Source of the DNA: Enhygromyxa salina
Lineage (GTDB): Bacteria > Myxococcota_A > Polyangia > Nannocystales > Nannocystaceae
DNA: 64,000 nucleotides
Assembly: GCF_002994615.1 (NCBI RefSeq)
Contig: NZ_PVNK01000114.1
Coordinates: 29,949 to 93,948, forward strand
Reading direction: 5' to 3'
The position numbers and the translations under genes were made by a program. Under the pieces are notes generated by a model that was not told where the DNA came from, made no database searches, and saw only the letters and a program-made list of their open reading frames with translations. Shown piece by piece: positions 9,326 through 18,192 of this stretch (position 1 is its first letter; each line of letters starts with the position of its first letter).

Positions 9326-10066
9326 GTGTCCAAGGCGCTGATCGCATATCAAGACCGCCTCGCTGGTGCCCGCCAGCGGCTCAAGGAGCGAGCCCAGTTG
9401 CGGGTGCTGATGGGGCCCGAGGCGGATCCGGAGCTACTGCACGCATTTCTGATCCAGTGGGCGGCCCTCTCGGTCCAGCTGCAAGAGCCAGCCGAGCACT
9501 TCCTGGTCGAGGCCAGCCGGCGCTGCGCTGGGCTCGGCGAGCACGGGTTGTCGCTGAGATTGCTACAGATCGCCAGCGAAGCGATCGAGCGCTACCGACT
9601 GTTGGCCGACGACACCCGCACGCTCGCGCAGCTGTGGAACGGGCGTCGGCTGCCGCCGCTGGACCTCACCTACTTGTTGACCCAGCCCCAGACGCCGTCG
9701 ATGAAGCGCCTCCACGCCGGCTACGAGGCGCTGGTCAACGGCCCCGAGCCGTGGGCCTTGCTGGCCGCGCGCTACGAGGCCGAGGCGATGCTCGGCTCGA
9801 TCGCAGCTCAGGTCACGGCCCAAGCCGAGCGCCTGCTCGGCGCCGACGTTCGCCCGTGCCTGCGCAGCGTCGAGGCGCTCGCCAACTTCACGGAGCGGGG
9901 CTCACTCGACAAGACCATGGTCGCGTTCCTCGAGGCCAGCCCGGCTCGCGTCGAGCGCATGAGCGAGGTTGGTGAGCGCACCCTCCAGATCTACGCGGAC
10001 TTCCTCGTCGAGTGCTGCGTGGCTGCGACCAACTTGTCGACCTGGCGAGATCGAGAGCACGGTTGA
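9326..10066 (+). CDS. Helical protein resembling haem-oxygenase-like (HDO) fold, function unknown
   Basis: 246 aa from GTG 9326 (TTG 9308 would add six residues). All-helical. The spacing of helices, with PAEHFLVEASRRCAGLGEHGLSLRLLQIASEAIERYRLLADDTRTL near residues 50-100 and a second pair around RSVEALANFTERGSLDK, recalls the haem-oxygenase-like di-iron or TenA-like proteins found in natural-product and redox contexts. In that family a helix carries E-x-x-x-H type metal ligands; here the corresponding positions read EAIERY, so at least one ligand appears lost. It ends 30 bp upstream of the kinase gene on the same strand and may be co-transcribed. Fold call is tentative. Confidence 0.5.
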   Translation: MSKALIAYQDRLAGARQRLKERAQLRVLMGPEADPELLHAFLIQWAALSVQLQEPAEHFLVEASRRCAGLGEHGLSLRLLQIASEAIERYRLLADDTRTLAQLWNGRRLPPLDLTYLLTQPQTPSMKRLHAGYEALVNGPEPWALLAARYEAEAMLGSIAAQVTAQAERLLGADVRPCLRSVEALANFTERGSLDKTMVAFLEASPARVERMSEVGERTLQIYADFLVECCVAATNLSTWRDREHG

Positions 10067-10096
10067 GCCCGACAGAAGTGCTACAACAGCTCGTGG

Positions 10097-11812
10097 ATGG
10101 TGGCGGGCAAGATCGACGACCAACTCGACGCCGCGAGCGACCAACTCGACGCTGCGAGCGTTGGGGCGCTGATCGAAGCCCTCATCCCTGACGACCGCGA
10201 GCGCCTCAATGTCGAGGGCGAGATCGCTCGCGGGGGCATGGCGGCGGTCCATCTCGGGCTCGATCGGGCCCTCGGTCGGCGGGTCGCGATGAAGCTGATC
10301 CTCCCGGAGCACCAGCACTCGATGCTCGCGGTTCGCAGCTTCGTGCGTGAGGCGCAGATCACCGGGCAGCTCGACCACCCCAACATCGTGCCGGTCCACG
10401 AGCTCGGCGTCGACGAGCGCGGGCGCCTGTTCTTCACCATGAAGCTGGTCGACGGCCGCACGCTCTACGATCTGATCGAGGCGCTGCGCTCGACCCACGA
10501 TCGGATCGACGAGCGCGGGTTCAAGGTCGCGACCGCGGTCAGCCATGAAGACCTCCTGCGCCTGCTCGACGTGTTCTTCAAGGTCCTCGACGCCGTCGCC
10601 TTCGCCCACAGCCGCGGCGTGACCCACTGCGACATCAAGCCCGAGAACGTCATGGTCGGCGACTACGGGCAGGTCTATCTGATGGACTGGGGCATCGCCA
10701 AGGTCATGCCCGAGCCGGTCGGCGTCAACCCGCTCGCCCGCAGCAACCGCGTCCGCAACACGCTGCCGCTGATGCCGGTCAACGCCAACCTCATCATGGG
10801 CACGCCCGCCTACATGAGCCCCGAGCAGGCCCGCGGAGATCAGCGCCGGGTCGACGAGCGCTCCGACATCTTCGCGCTCGGAGCCATGCTGTTCGAGATC
10901 TTGACCGGTCACCCGCCCTACCAGGGGCGGAGCGCCGTCGACGTGCTGCTCCAGGCCGAGGAGGCCAGCGCCAAGCTGCCCGAGCAGCTGCCGATCGCCC
11001 GCGAGCTGCGTCGGATCGTCGCTGTGGCCATGGCCCCCTCGGCCCGGGATCGCTACCAGCGTGTCGAGGACATGCAGGCCGATCTGCGCGGGTTCATGCG
11101 CGGAGGCGGCAACTTCCCGCGTCAGGTCTTCGCGCCCAACGAGTGGATCATTCGCGAGAACGAGGTCGGCGACGCCGCCTACATCTTGATCTCGGGCCGC
11201 TGCGAGGTCTTCAAGCAGATCGACGGCAAGGCCGAGTCGCTGCGGACCCTCGGCCCCGGCGACGTGTTCGGTGAGACCGCGATCCTGGCCTCGACCCCGC
11301 GCACCGCCAGCGTCGTCGCGCTCACGGAGGTCGTCGCCGTGACCGTCACCGCCGACGTGCTCGAGCGCGAAGTCGACGCGATGAAACCATGGATGGGCGC
11401 CTTCATCCGCGCCCTCGCCCAGCGCTTCTCCGAGGTCGCTGACCGGCCGCGGTCCGGCCCGAGCTCCGCCCGCCTCGCCGTGCCCGCCGAGGCTCGGGGC
11501 ACCGGTCGAACCCAGCGGCAGCTGCAGGCCCTGCGGCCCGGTCAGGGCTCGCTCCGTGATCCGGCCCAGGTCGCCAACCAGGCGATGATGCTGCTCAAGA
11601 GCTGGGGCAAGTGGGACCGCGACCTCGGCAACGCGATGAGCCTCGAGCGCGCGAGCGGGGCCTTGGCTACGATCTGTGGCCTGACGCAGGCTGAGGTTCT
11701 GACGACTCTGCGTTCGTTCAAGCAGTTCGTGATCGAGCCAAAGCACGACTCGATCTCGCTCCGAGACGACCGCTCGCTCGTTCAGGAGCTCGCCAGGGTC
11801 TTGAAGATTTAG
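10097..11812 (+). CDS. Ser/Thr protein kinase fused to cyclic-nucleotide-binding domain and Crp-like C-terminus
   Basis: 571 aa from ATG 10097. Residues about 38-330 are an Hanks-type kinase: GEIARGGMAAVHLG loop, VAMKL lysine, HCDIKPEN catalytic loop (Cys replaces the usual Arg of HRD), MDWGIAK (DWG in place of DFG), MGTPAYMSPEQ. Residues about 340-440 are a cNMP-binding beta-roll: ENEVGDAAYILISG, GDVFGETAIL, PRTASVVA. The last about 75 residues (ICGLTQAEVLTTLRSFKQF... then a short strand and LVQELARVL) resemble a Crp-type winged helix. There is no transmembrane segment. The kinase may be controlled by a cyclic nucleotide; whether the tail binds DNA is unknown. Ends 20 bp from convergent nadK. 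Confidence 0.85.
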   Translation: MVAGKIDDQLDAASDQLDAASVGALIEALIPDDRERLNVEGEIARGGMAAVHLGLDRALGRRVAMKLILPEHQHSMLAVRSFVREAQITGQLDHPNIVPVHELGVDERGRLFFTMKLVDGRTLYDLIEALRSTHDRIDERGFKVATAVSHEDLLRLLDVFFKVLDAVAFAHSRGVTHCDIKPENVMVGDYGQVYLMDWGIAKVMPEPVGVNPLARSNRVRNTLPLMPVNANLIMGTPAYMSPEQARGDQRRVDERSDIFALGAMLFEILTGHPPYQGRSAVDVLLQAEEASAKLPEQLPIARELRRIVAVAMAPSARDRYQRVEDMQADLRGFMRGGGNFPRQVFAPNEWIIRENEVGDAAYILISGRCEVFKQIDGKAESLRTLGPGDVFGETAILASTPRTASVVALTEVVAVTVTADVLEREVDAMKPWMGAFIRALAQRFSEVADRPRSGPSSARLAVPAEARGTGRTQRQLQALRPGQGSLRDPAQVANQAMMLLKSWGKWDRDLGNAMSLERASGALATICGLTQAEVLTTLRSFKQFVIEPKHDSISLRDDRSLVQELARVLKI

Positions 11813-11832
11813 CGCGAGCTTGAAAGATCAAA

Positions 11833-12744
11833 CTAGTACCCGGACCAGCCCATTTTCGCGGCGAGAACCTCAAACACGCTGGCCTTCGCGGGCACCAGCC
11901 GCAGCGGCATCTCGGCGGCCCGCATCCGGATCTCGTCGCCGAGCAGCAGGCCGATCTTCCAGGCCCCGTCGGCGGTCAGATAACCATCGCTCACGCCCGC
12001 GGTCGGCCCGGCCCAGGTCACGGTCACGCCGTCGTCGGCGGCGACGACCACCGGGCGCAGCGTGAGGCTGTGCGGGCAGATCGGCGTGATCGTGAACACC
12101 TCGGTCCCTGGCGCGACGATCGGGCCGCCCGCGGCGAGGTTGTAGGCTGTCGAGCCCAGCGGGGTCGTGACGATCAAGCCGTCGGCCTTGTAGAGCGCGA
12201 GGTCATGCCCGCCGACCCGGGTCGCGAGGCGCAGCAGCCGGGGGATCTGCCCGTGCTTGATGTAGACGTCGTTGACGGCGGTCCCGCGCGCGAACAGCTC
12301 GCCCGCGCGGTGGACCTCGACGGCCATGCGCAGGCGGGGCTCCCAGGCCAAACGACCGGCGAGCGCGTCATCGATGACCTCGAGCAGCTGCTCGCGCCCG
12401 TAGGCCGAGAGAAAGCCGAGGTCGCCGAGGTTGACGCCGACGACGGGCACGCCCATGTCGGCGACCCAGCGGCTGCCGCGGAGCAAGGTCCCGTCGCCGC
12501 CGAGCGCGATCATCAGATCGATGTTGTCGGGCAGCGAGTCGATCTCGACGCCGACCGCCGACGCTGGCAGCTCGAGGCCATCGGTCCCGGCCTTGGCGTG
12601 GACGTGAGCCGGGACGACCACCGCGATCCCACGCTCAGTCAGCGACGCCGCGGCCTGGGTCGCCGCGCCATAGGCGGCCGGCCCGTCCTCTCGCGGGTAC
12701 AGCATCACCCGCCGCGGCGGGGGAATCGGCTTGAGTGGGAGCAT
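11833..12744 (-). CDS. nadK: NAD kinase
   Basis: 303 aa, normal length for bacterial NadK/PpnK, which phosphorylates NAD to NADP in the cytoplasm. The motif IALGGDGTLLRG (about residues 78-89) supplies the catalytic Asp, followed by GVNLGDLGFLS, the NDVYIK motif and TTPLGSTAYNLAAGGPIV, all family hallmarks. Start ATG 12744. It lies 72 bp downstream of the response-regulator gene on the same strand and is convergent with the kinase at 10-11.8 kb. Confidence 0.95.
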   Translation of the reverse strand: MLPLKPIPPPRRVMLYPREDGPAAYGAATQAAASLTERGIAVVVPAHVHAKAGTDGLELPASAVGVEIDSLPDNIDLMIALGGDGTLLRGSRWVADMGVPVVGVNLGDLGFLSAYGREQLLEVIDDALAGRLAWEPRLRMAVEVHRAGELFARGTAVNDVYIKHGQIPRLLRLATRVGGHDLALYKADGLIVTTPLGSTAYNLAAGGPIVAPGTEVFTITPICPHSLTLRPVVVAADDGVTVTWAGPTAGVSDGYLTADGAWKIGLLLGDEIRMRAAEMPLRLVPAKASVFEVLAAKMGWSGY

Positions 12745-12816
12745 GCCGACCAGTGGATCGCGCGCAGCGGAGGGAGAGGGGCCCGAAGAGAGGGGGAGAC
12801 CCGAGGAGGGGGAGAC

Positions 12817-13842
12817 CTAGGTCGCCTCGGGGGCGTAGAGGTAGCCCTGATGCTGAAACAGGCAGATCTGGCCGCCGCCTTCGCTGCGCGCCCGGTCGAG
12901 CGCGGCGCCGACGAGGTCGAGGAGATCTTGGACCGAGTGGGTGTCTTTGTTCGGGAAGAACGAGACGCCCACGCTGACCGTGCAGCGATGATCCGGCTCG
13001 GCGTCGAGGCGGATCTTGGCGGTGTCGAGGGAGATGCGCTCGGCGACCGCGAGCGCGCCGGGGAAGTGGGTGTTGGGCAGCAGCAAGATGTAGCCGCGCT
13101 CGTCGAGGCGGAAGACCAGATCGATCTTGCGGACGCTGACCTCGACGACGTCGCGCAGCGAGCGGACCAGGCCGGCGACGGCCTCGACCGAGTGGCGCGA
13201 GACCAAGGGGTCGTACTCGTCGAGCTCGACGCGGAGGCACGCGAGGGGATCGCTGTAGCGCTCGGCTCGATCGAACTCTTCTTCGGCGCGGCGCTTGAAC
13301 GCTTCGCTGGAGTTGCGAGTCGACGGGGCCCCGGCCGCCGGATCGGCGCTCGCGTCTGACGTGGCGGCGCCGGTCGTGGCCGCGCTGCCACCCGCGGCCG
13401 CGGCTCCGGCCCCATCTGTGGCTCGGGCCGAGCCGTCGCTCGCGGCCCGCTCGGCGATGACCTTGCGCGTGCGCAGGAGGGCCTCGACTCGGGCCCGGAG
13501 CTCCTCGGCGTCGTAGGGCTTGCCGAGGTAGTCGTCGGCCCCGCTGCGCAGACCCTCGACTCGGGCGTTGACCGAGTTGCGGGTGCTGACCATGATCACG
13601 GGCAGGTAGTTGCCCCCGGACTTGGCCTTGAGGATCCGACAGGTCTCGAGCCCGGTCAGCCGCGGCATCACGACGTCGAGCATCACGAGGTCGGGCCGCT
13701 CGCGGGCGAACACTTCGAGGGCCTGCTGGCCATCGACCGCCTCCATGACGGCATAGCCGGCGTCCTCGAGCGCCGTTCGCGCAGCAGCGCGTTCAACCGA
13801 GGAGTCGTCGGCGACGAGGATCTTCGCGCGGGGCGTACTCAT
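12817..13842 (-). CDS. Response regulator with degenerate GGDEF domain
   Basis: 341 aa from ATG 13842. Residues 1-125 are a receiver domain: acidic pair in ILVADDSS, phospho-acceptor Asp in LVMLDVVMPR (about residue 55), Ser/Thr in MVSTRN and Lys in LGKPYD. An Ala/Gly/Thr-rich linker (about 130-175) leads to a GGDEF-like fold (about 180-335). The signature position reads FRLDERGYILLLP instead of GG(D/E)EF, so cyclic-di-GMP synthesis is unlikely; it may bind a ligand or a partner instead. The C-terminus SVGVSFFP and RARSEGGGQICLF still fits the fold. Upstream of nadK and divergent from rplM. Confidence 0.88.
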   Translation of the reverse strand: MSTPRAKILVADDSSVERAAARTALEDAGYAVMEAVDGQQALEVFARERPDLVMLDVVMPRLTGLETCRILKAKSGGNYLPVIMVSTRNSVNARVEGLRSGADDYLGKPYDAEELRARVEALLRTRKVIAERAASDGSARATDGAGAAAAGGSAATTGAATSDASADPAAGAPSTRNSSEAFKRRAEEEFDRAERYSDPLACLRVELDEYDPLVSRHSVEAVAGLVRSLRDVVEVSVRKIDLVFRLDERGYILLLPNTHFPGALAVAERISLDTAKIRLDAEPDHRCTVSVGVSFFPNKDTHSVQDLLDLVGAALDRARSEGGGQICLFQHQGYLYAPEAT

Positions 13843-13994
13843 GGGCGACTGCAGGGAGTATCACCCTTCTGCGGTGGCTGGGATAGGGGCGTTAGTGCCA
13901 AGTTGGGGGCGAACTCGGGCATGCGTGATGTCCGCACCGCCTGGGCGCACCTGCGCTGGGCGGATCCACACGAGCGAGGCCCCGAGACCGCCTG

Positions 13995-14023
13995 TTGACA
14001 CCCCCGGGCCCCTCCTCTAGATC
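13995..14023 (+). promoter_or_regulatory. Putative promoter of rplM-rpsI
   Basis: A perfect -35 TTGACA at 13995-14000 is followed after exactly 17 bases by TAGATC at 14018-14023. The rplM ATG is only 10 bases further, so the transcript would be leaderless or have a leader of a few bases. Confidence 0.55.
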
Positions 14024-14033
14024 TCTGCGTCCC

Positions 14034-14462
14034 ATGGCCACCTACATCCCGAACCCGGCCGAGATCAAGCGCGACTGGCTGTTGATCGACCTCGAGGGGC
14101 AGACCGTTGGTCGAGCTGCCTCGAAGATCGCGGGCCTGCTCCGCGGCAAGCACAAGGTCGAGTTCACGCCGCACCTCGACGCCGGCGACTTTGTGGTCTG
14201 CATCAACGCGGACAAGGTCAAGTTCACGGGCGCCAAGCTCGACCAACAGACCTACAACAAATTCACGGGCTACCTCGGGCACATGAAGACCCGCACGGCC
14301 CGGGAGATGCTCGCCAAGAAGCCCGAGGTCGTGATCAGCAGCGCAGTCAAGCGCATGCTGCCCAAGGGCGTCCTCGGCCGTCAGACCTTCAAAAAGCTCA
14401 AGGTCTACGCCGGCAACGAGCACCCCCACCAAGCCCAGAACCCCAAGCCCCACGAGCTCTAG
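14034..14462 (+). CDS. rplM: 50S ribosomal protein L13
   Basis: 142 aa from ATG 14034; an upstream in-frame ATG-less extension is not conserved in the family. Typical L13 features: DWLLIDLEGQTVGRAASKIAGLLRGKHK, VVCINADKVKFTG, GYLGHMKTRTAREML, AVKRMLPKGVLGRQTFKKLKVYAGNEHPHQAQ. Part of the large ribosomal subunit and an early assembly protein. Followed after five bases by rpsI, the conserved bacterial pair. Confidence 0.97.
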   Translation: MATYIPNPAEIKRDWLLIDLEGQTVGRAASKIAGLLRGKHKVEFTPHLDAGDFVVCINADKVKFTGAKLDQQTYNKFTGYLGHMKTRTAREMLAKKPEVVISSAVKRMLPKGVLGRQTFKKLKVYAGNEHPHQAQNPKPHEL

Positions 14463-14467
14463 ATCTC

Positions 14468-14851
14468 ATGAAGTACTACGCGACCGGCCGGCGCAAGACC
14501 GCCATCGCCCGAGTCTGGCTGATGCCGGGCGAGGGGAAGATCAGCATCAACCGCCGTGAGGCCGAGCAGTATCTGACTCGCCCGACGAACATGAAGTTCG
14601 TCGAGCAGCCGCTGGTCGAGACCGACACCCGCGAGTCCTACGACGTCTGGGCGACCGCCCGCGGCGGCGGGCTCTCGGGCCAGGCAGGCGCGGTGCGCCT
14701 CGGGATCGCGCGCGCGCTGATCCGTATCAACGGTGAGTTCCGCGCGCCGCTCAAGGCCGCGGGTCACCTCAGCCGTGACCCGCGCAAGAAAGAGCGCAAG
14801 AAGTACGGTCGTCGCGGCGCTCGCGCCCGCTTCCAGTTCAGCAAGCGCTGA
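14468..14851 (+). CDS. rpsI: 30S ribosomal protein S9
   Basis: 127 aa from ATG 14468, five bases after rplM, with no clear Shine-Dalgarno between, suggesting coupling. YATGRRKTAIARVWL at the start, ARGGGLSGQAGAVRLGIARAL in the middle and the basic tail ending in GARARFQFSKR, whose terminal Lys-Arg contacts P-site tRNA, are all diagnostic. Confidence 0.97.
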   Translation: MKYYATGRRKTAIARVWLMPGEGKISINRREAEQYLTRPTNMKFVEQPLVETDTRESYDVWATARGGGLSGQAGAVRLGIARALIRINGEFRAPLKAAGHLSRDPRKKERKKYGRRGARARFQFSKR

Positions 14852-14905
14852 TCACCGCGCGCTTGACCGCAGCTGGGCTGCGGCCAGGCTGCGGCCAGTT
14901 TCGAA

Positions 14906-16123
14906 TCAGTTGGCGGCCTCGGGGCTGGGCTCAGGCTCAGCTTCGGGCCCTGCTTCAATTGGGCCCTCGGGGATACCGCCGACGCTCTGGTCACCGATGA
15001 CCTCGAGCGATCCGGGGCACTCGAGCGCGCCGAGGAACGCGACCACGTCGGCGATCTCTGCCTCGCTGAGCTGAGTGTTGCGCAGGTTCGGGTCGATCCC
15101 GGGTGCCTTGGCGTTGCCGCCCGCGGCCATGTAGCGGACGACCTCGGTCAGATCGTCGACCGAGCCGTTGTGAAAGTAGGGCGCCGTCTTGGTCACGTTG
15201 CGCAGCGTCGGCGTGCGGAATTTGTAGTTGTTCTCCTCGGCGCCGCTGGGCTTGCCCTGACCGACGTCGGCGTCGGCGAGCAGCGCGCCGCTCGCGTCGT
15301 GGGAGGTGCCGACGTTGTGGAAGGCGCCGTCGGACAGGTTGTCGCCAGCGTGGCAGGTCGAGCACGAGGCCTTGCCCCGAAACAGATCCCAGCCGCGCTG
15401 GGCCGCCTCGTCCATCTCGCCCTTGTCGAAGGCCGTGTCGCCGCACAGCAAGGTGCGCTCGTAGGCCGAGACCGCCATCGCGACGTGCTCGGGCGTGACC
15501 TCGGCGCCGGGCTCGAGCCCGAAGGCCACGGCGAACTCGGGCGCGTACTCGGGCAGCGCGCCGATCTCCTTGGCCTTGGCCGCGAGGTTGTCCTCGCCGA
15601 CGCCCATGTTGCCGCCCTTCCACGCGCCGAGCATCTGCTTTTCGAGGGTCGGCGCGCGGCCGTCCCAGTAGAGCCCGTTTTGGTGGTACGCGACGTTCCA
15701 GATCGTCGGCGTGTTGCGGGTCAGCGGCTTGTCGCCGGCTCCGAGCGCCAGGGTCCGGCCGTCGGCGCCGCCGAGCTCGTTTTGGTGGCACGAGTAGCAG
15801 CTGCGCGAGCCGTCACCCGAGAGGCGCTTGTCCATGAACAGCTGGTGCCCGAGCCCGACCTTGGCGGCCGTCATTGGGTTCTCGGCCGGGACCGGGGGCG
15901 GCTCGCTGAGGCCCTTGGGCAGCGTCCACGCCCACTCGCGGGCCTCGGTCGGCGGTGCCTTGTCGTCGGCGCTGCCCTTGTCCGGCGGGGCCTTGTCGAC
16001 CGCGCCCTTGTCGGCGGTTTTTTTGTTCGAATCGGCCTTGGTCGAGTCTTTGCCGCACCCAGGAACGAACGCGAGGGTACCGACAAAGACGAAGGAGGAA
16101 CACACAGCTCGAGCGCGGATCAT
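14906..16123 (-). CDS. Di-haem cytochrome c peroxidase, lipoprotein
   Basis: 405 aa from ATG 16123. Signal peptide with lipobox (FVPGCGKD), then a Lys/Asp/Pro-rich stalk of about 45 residues. Two c-type haem motifs: CYSCH (N-terminal domain) and CSTCH (C-terminal domain), plus family segments GADGRTLALGAG, NTPTIWNVAYHQ, YWDGRAPTLEKQ, FRTPTLRNVTKTAPYFHNG. This is the bacterial CCP/MauG family, which reduces hydrogen peroxide with electrons from a small c-type cytochrome on the periplasmic side. The tail (GPEAEPEPSPEAAN) is acidic low complexity. It is followed on the plus side by rpsI and transcribed away from it. Confidence 0.92.
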   Translation of the reverse strand: MIRARAVCSSFVFVGTLAFVPGCGKDSTKADSNKKTADKGAVDKAPPDKGSADDKAPPTEAREWAWTLPKGLSEPPPVPAENPMTAAKVGLGHQLFMDKRLSGDGSRSCYSCHQNELGGADGRTLALGAGDKPLTRNTPTIWNVAYHQNGLYWDGRAPTLEKQMLGAWKGGNMGVGEDNLAAKAKEIGALPEYAPEFAVAFGLEPGAEVTPEHVAMAVSAYERTLLCGDTAFDKGEMDEAAQRGWDLFRGKASCSTCHAGDNLSDGAFHNVGTSHDASGALLADADVGQGKPSGAEENNYKFRTPTLRNVTKTAPYFHNGSVDDLTEVVRYMAAGGNAKAPGIDPNLRNTQLSEAEIADVVAFLGALECPGSLEVIGDQSVGGIPEGPIEAGPEAEPEPSPEAAN

Positions 16124-16132
16124 GGCGTCGGG

Positions 16133-16138
16133 ACCATA
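16133..16138 (-). promoter_or_regulatory. -10-like TATGGT hexamer of the cytochrome c peroxidase gene
   Basis: TATGGT on the minus strand, nine bases before ATG 16123; fits the recurring TAnnnT box close to start codons in this window. Confidence 0.3.
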
Positions 16139-16179
16139 ACCCCTCCGTCTCACAGCGACCAGCGTCCGCGAGGGCAGGG

Positions 16180-18102
16180 CTAGGATGGTTCGAGCCCGAG
16201 CCAGTCGCGACGCAGCAGCGTCTGCTGAGGTGTGACGTCGTCGAGGTCGACGATCTCGAAGCGCTCGTCGCCACCTTCGATCGGATCGATCGACAGCTCG
16301 AGCACCCGACCGGTCCGCTCGATCGTGAACCTGTGGGCGGCGCCGAGCTCGAGCGCGCCGACGATCTTCTTCCAGCTCTTGCCGTCGACCGGGTGGCCGT
16401 CGATCGCCTGGATCACGTCGCCGTCGGCGAGCCCGCCGAGGTCGGCCGGACCCCCATGCTCGACCCAGCGGACCGCCACGCCCGCGTCCTCGCCCGAGAC
16501 CTCGGCACCGATCCACGGCCCGCGCTGCTTGATCGTCCGCTCGAGCCGATAGCCCGCGTGGGCGAGGTAGCGATCGTAGTCGAGCTCGACCGTGCCGCGC
16601 ACGTAGTCCGCGAACATCTGCCTGACCTCGTCCGCGCCGGGCCCGGCCTGATCGACGAACACCTGCTCGAGATCCTGCGGCGACAGCCCGAGCCCGGTCG
16701 CGCGCCAGCGCTTCCACAGCTCTTGAAACACCGTGTCGGTGCTGGCCAGGCCCTGGCTGCTCGCGCGCAGGTGGAGATCGAGGAGCATGCCGATGACCGC
16801 GCCCTTGTCGTAGTAGGAGAAGTAGGCCTTGCGGCGGTCGTCGGGCTTGGACCAGGTCTCCCACGAGCTCTGCTCGACCGACATCAGCTTGCGGCCCGGG
16901 CGGGTCTCGACCGCCGAGATCCGGCGGGCGAGATCCTCGAGCGCCTGAGCCTCGTCGGTCAGCCCGGCCCGGCGCACGATCAGGGCCGCGTAGTAGCTCG
17001 TGAAGCCCTCGGAGAACCACAGCATCGTGGTGTGGACCTCGCGGTCGTAGTCGAAGGGTCCGAGCACCGCCGGGCGGATCCGCTTGACGTTCCACAGGTG
17101 AAAGAACTCGTGGGCCGAGACCGACCAGAACCGCCGCTTGCCTCGCTCGTCGGCGAACCACCAGGGGTCGACGCCGATCACCGTGGAGTTGAGGTGCTCG
17201 AGCCCGCCGCTGTTGTCGGGCAGCACGTGGTAGATGAAGGTGTAGTCGCTAAAGGGCAGCGCCGTCTCGAGCGGGCCAAACACGGCCGCCGCGGCCTCGG
17301 TGATCTTGCGCAGCTCGTCGCGGACCTCGTCGGCCTTCCACGCGCCCTCGCGCGACATCGTCGCTCGGATCGGTCGGCCGCCGAGCTCGTAGCTGATCGT
17401 GTCGACGACGCCCGCGTGGATCGGGCTGTCGACCAGCGCGTCGAAATTGTTGGCCCAGAAGGTCTTGCGCTCGCCCTTGCCGCGGGCGGGCAGGCCGGTC
17501 ACGACCTCGGCTCGCCTCCCGCCGGGCAGCTCGTCGACGCGCAGCTCGATCGGCCGCTGCTTGTGGCCGACCGCGTACATGAACACGTGGGCGCCGTTGA
17601 TGAAGCCCATGGCGTCGTCGAGGTAGCACCCGCCGATGCCGCTGTAGTGGCCGCAGTAGACCCGGTACTCGACGCGCACGGGCGCGCCGCCGTGGGCGAT
17701 CTCCCAGGTGTTCTCGTCGAGCTTGGCGACCGCGAGCGCCGCGCCGGGCTGATCGCCCTCGACGAGGGTCGCGCTCACGGCTCGGACGTTGCGGTGGGCG
17801 TTGGTCAGGTGATAGGCGCCGGGGTTCCACTTGGGCAGCTCGAGCTGGACGCTGTCGCCGGGCAGGCCGTCGAGGCGCAGCTCGACCTGAAACTCGTGGC
17901 GCTGAGGGTTGGCCATCGTGACCGTGTACGCGAAGGGGTCGCGCTCGCCAGCGGCGCCGCGCAGGAGCTCGGCGGTCTGGGTCGCAAGCTTTGCGAGTCC
18001 GGCCGCGCCGCCGTGCTCCGCGGTCGCGACAGAGCCGGGACCCACGCACAGGCCGAAGGCGGCGAGAGAGAGCGACCAGGTGAAGGGGCGGGTGGTCGTC
18101 AT
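16180..18102 (-). CDS. M61-family metallopeptidase with PDZ domain
   Basis: 640 aa from ATG 18102. A hydrophobic N-terminus (SLSLAAFGLCVGPGSVATA) is a signal peptide. The N-terminal beta domain is followed by the catalytic helix SVSAHEFFHLWNVKRIRP, giving the zinc site H-E-x-x-H, and the downstream glutamate in WFSEGFTSYYAAL. A C-terminal PDZ domain (about residues 555-630) carries GGPADLGGLADGDVIQAIDG. M61 enzymes are glycyl aminopeptidase-like proteases; a periplasmic or secreted location is inferred from the signal. Divergent from the kinase gene at 18204. Confidence 0.9.
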   Translation of the reverse strand: MTTTRPFTWSLSLAAFGLCVGPGSVATAEHGGAAGLAKLATQTAELLRGAAGERDPFAYTVTMANPQRHEFQVELRLDGLPGDSVQLELPKWNPGAYHLTNAHRNVRAVSATLVEGDQPGAALAVAKLDENTWEIAHGGAPVRVEYRVYCGHYSGIGGCYLDDAMGFINGAHVFMYAVGHKQRPIELRVDELPGGRRAEVVTGLPARGKGERKTFWANNFDALVDSPIHAGVVDTISYELGGRPIRATMSREGAWKADEVRDELRKITEAAAAVFGPLETALPFSDYTFIYHVLPDNSGGLEHLNSTVIGVDPWWFADERGKRRFWSVSAHEFFHLWNVKRIRPAVLGPFDYDREVHTTMLWFSEGFTSYYAALIVRRAGLTDEAQALEDLARRISAVETRPGRKLMSVEQSSWETWSKPDDRRKAYFSYYDKGAVIGMLLDLHLRASSQGLASTDTVFQELWKRWRATGLGLSPQDLEQVFVDQAGPGADEVRQMFADYVRGTVELDYDRYLAHAGYRLERTIKQRGPWIGAEVSGEDAGVAVRWVEHGGPADLGGLADGDVIQAIDGHPVDGKSWKKIVGALELGAAHRFTIERTGRVLELSIDPIEGGDERFEIVDLDDVTPQQTLLRRDWLGLEPS

Positions 18103-18108
18103 GGGCGG

Positions 18109-18114
18109 AGCATA
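18109..18114 (-). promoter_or_regulatory. -10-like TATGCT hexamer of the M61 peptidase gene
   Basis: TATGCT on the minus strand, six bases before ATG 18102. A TTGGGT lies 15 bases further upstream, a possible weak -35. Confidence 0.45.
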
Positions 18115-18192
18115 CCCGTTGGCGTGGCGACCCAAGCGGAGCCCGCAGGCCGCGACGCTCTTCGATCGCTGGAAGCTCTGACGCGCTGCGGG

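Noticed and set aside
14906..17161. A 751-codon frame joining the M61 region with the cytochrome c peroxidase
   Set aside because: The upstream half is an out-of-frame shadow of the M61 gene; the lipoprotein signal at ATG 16123 marks the real start.
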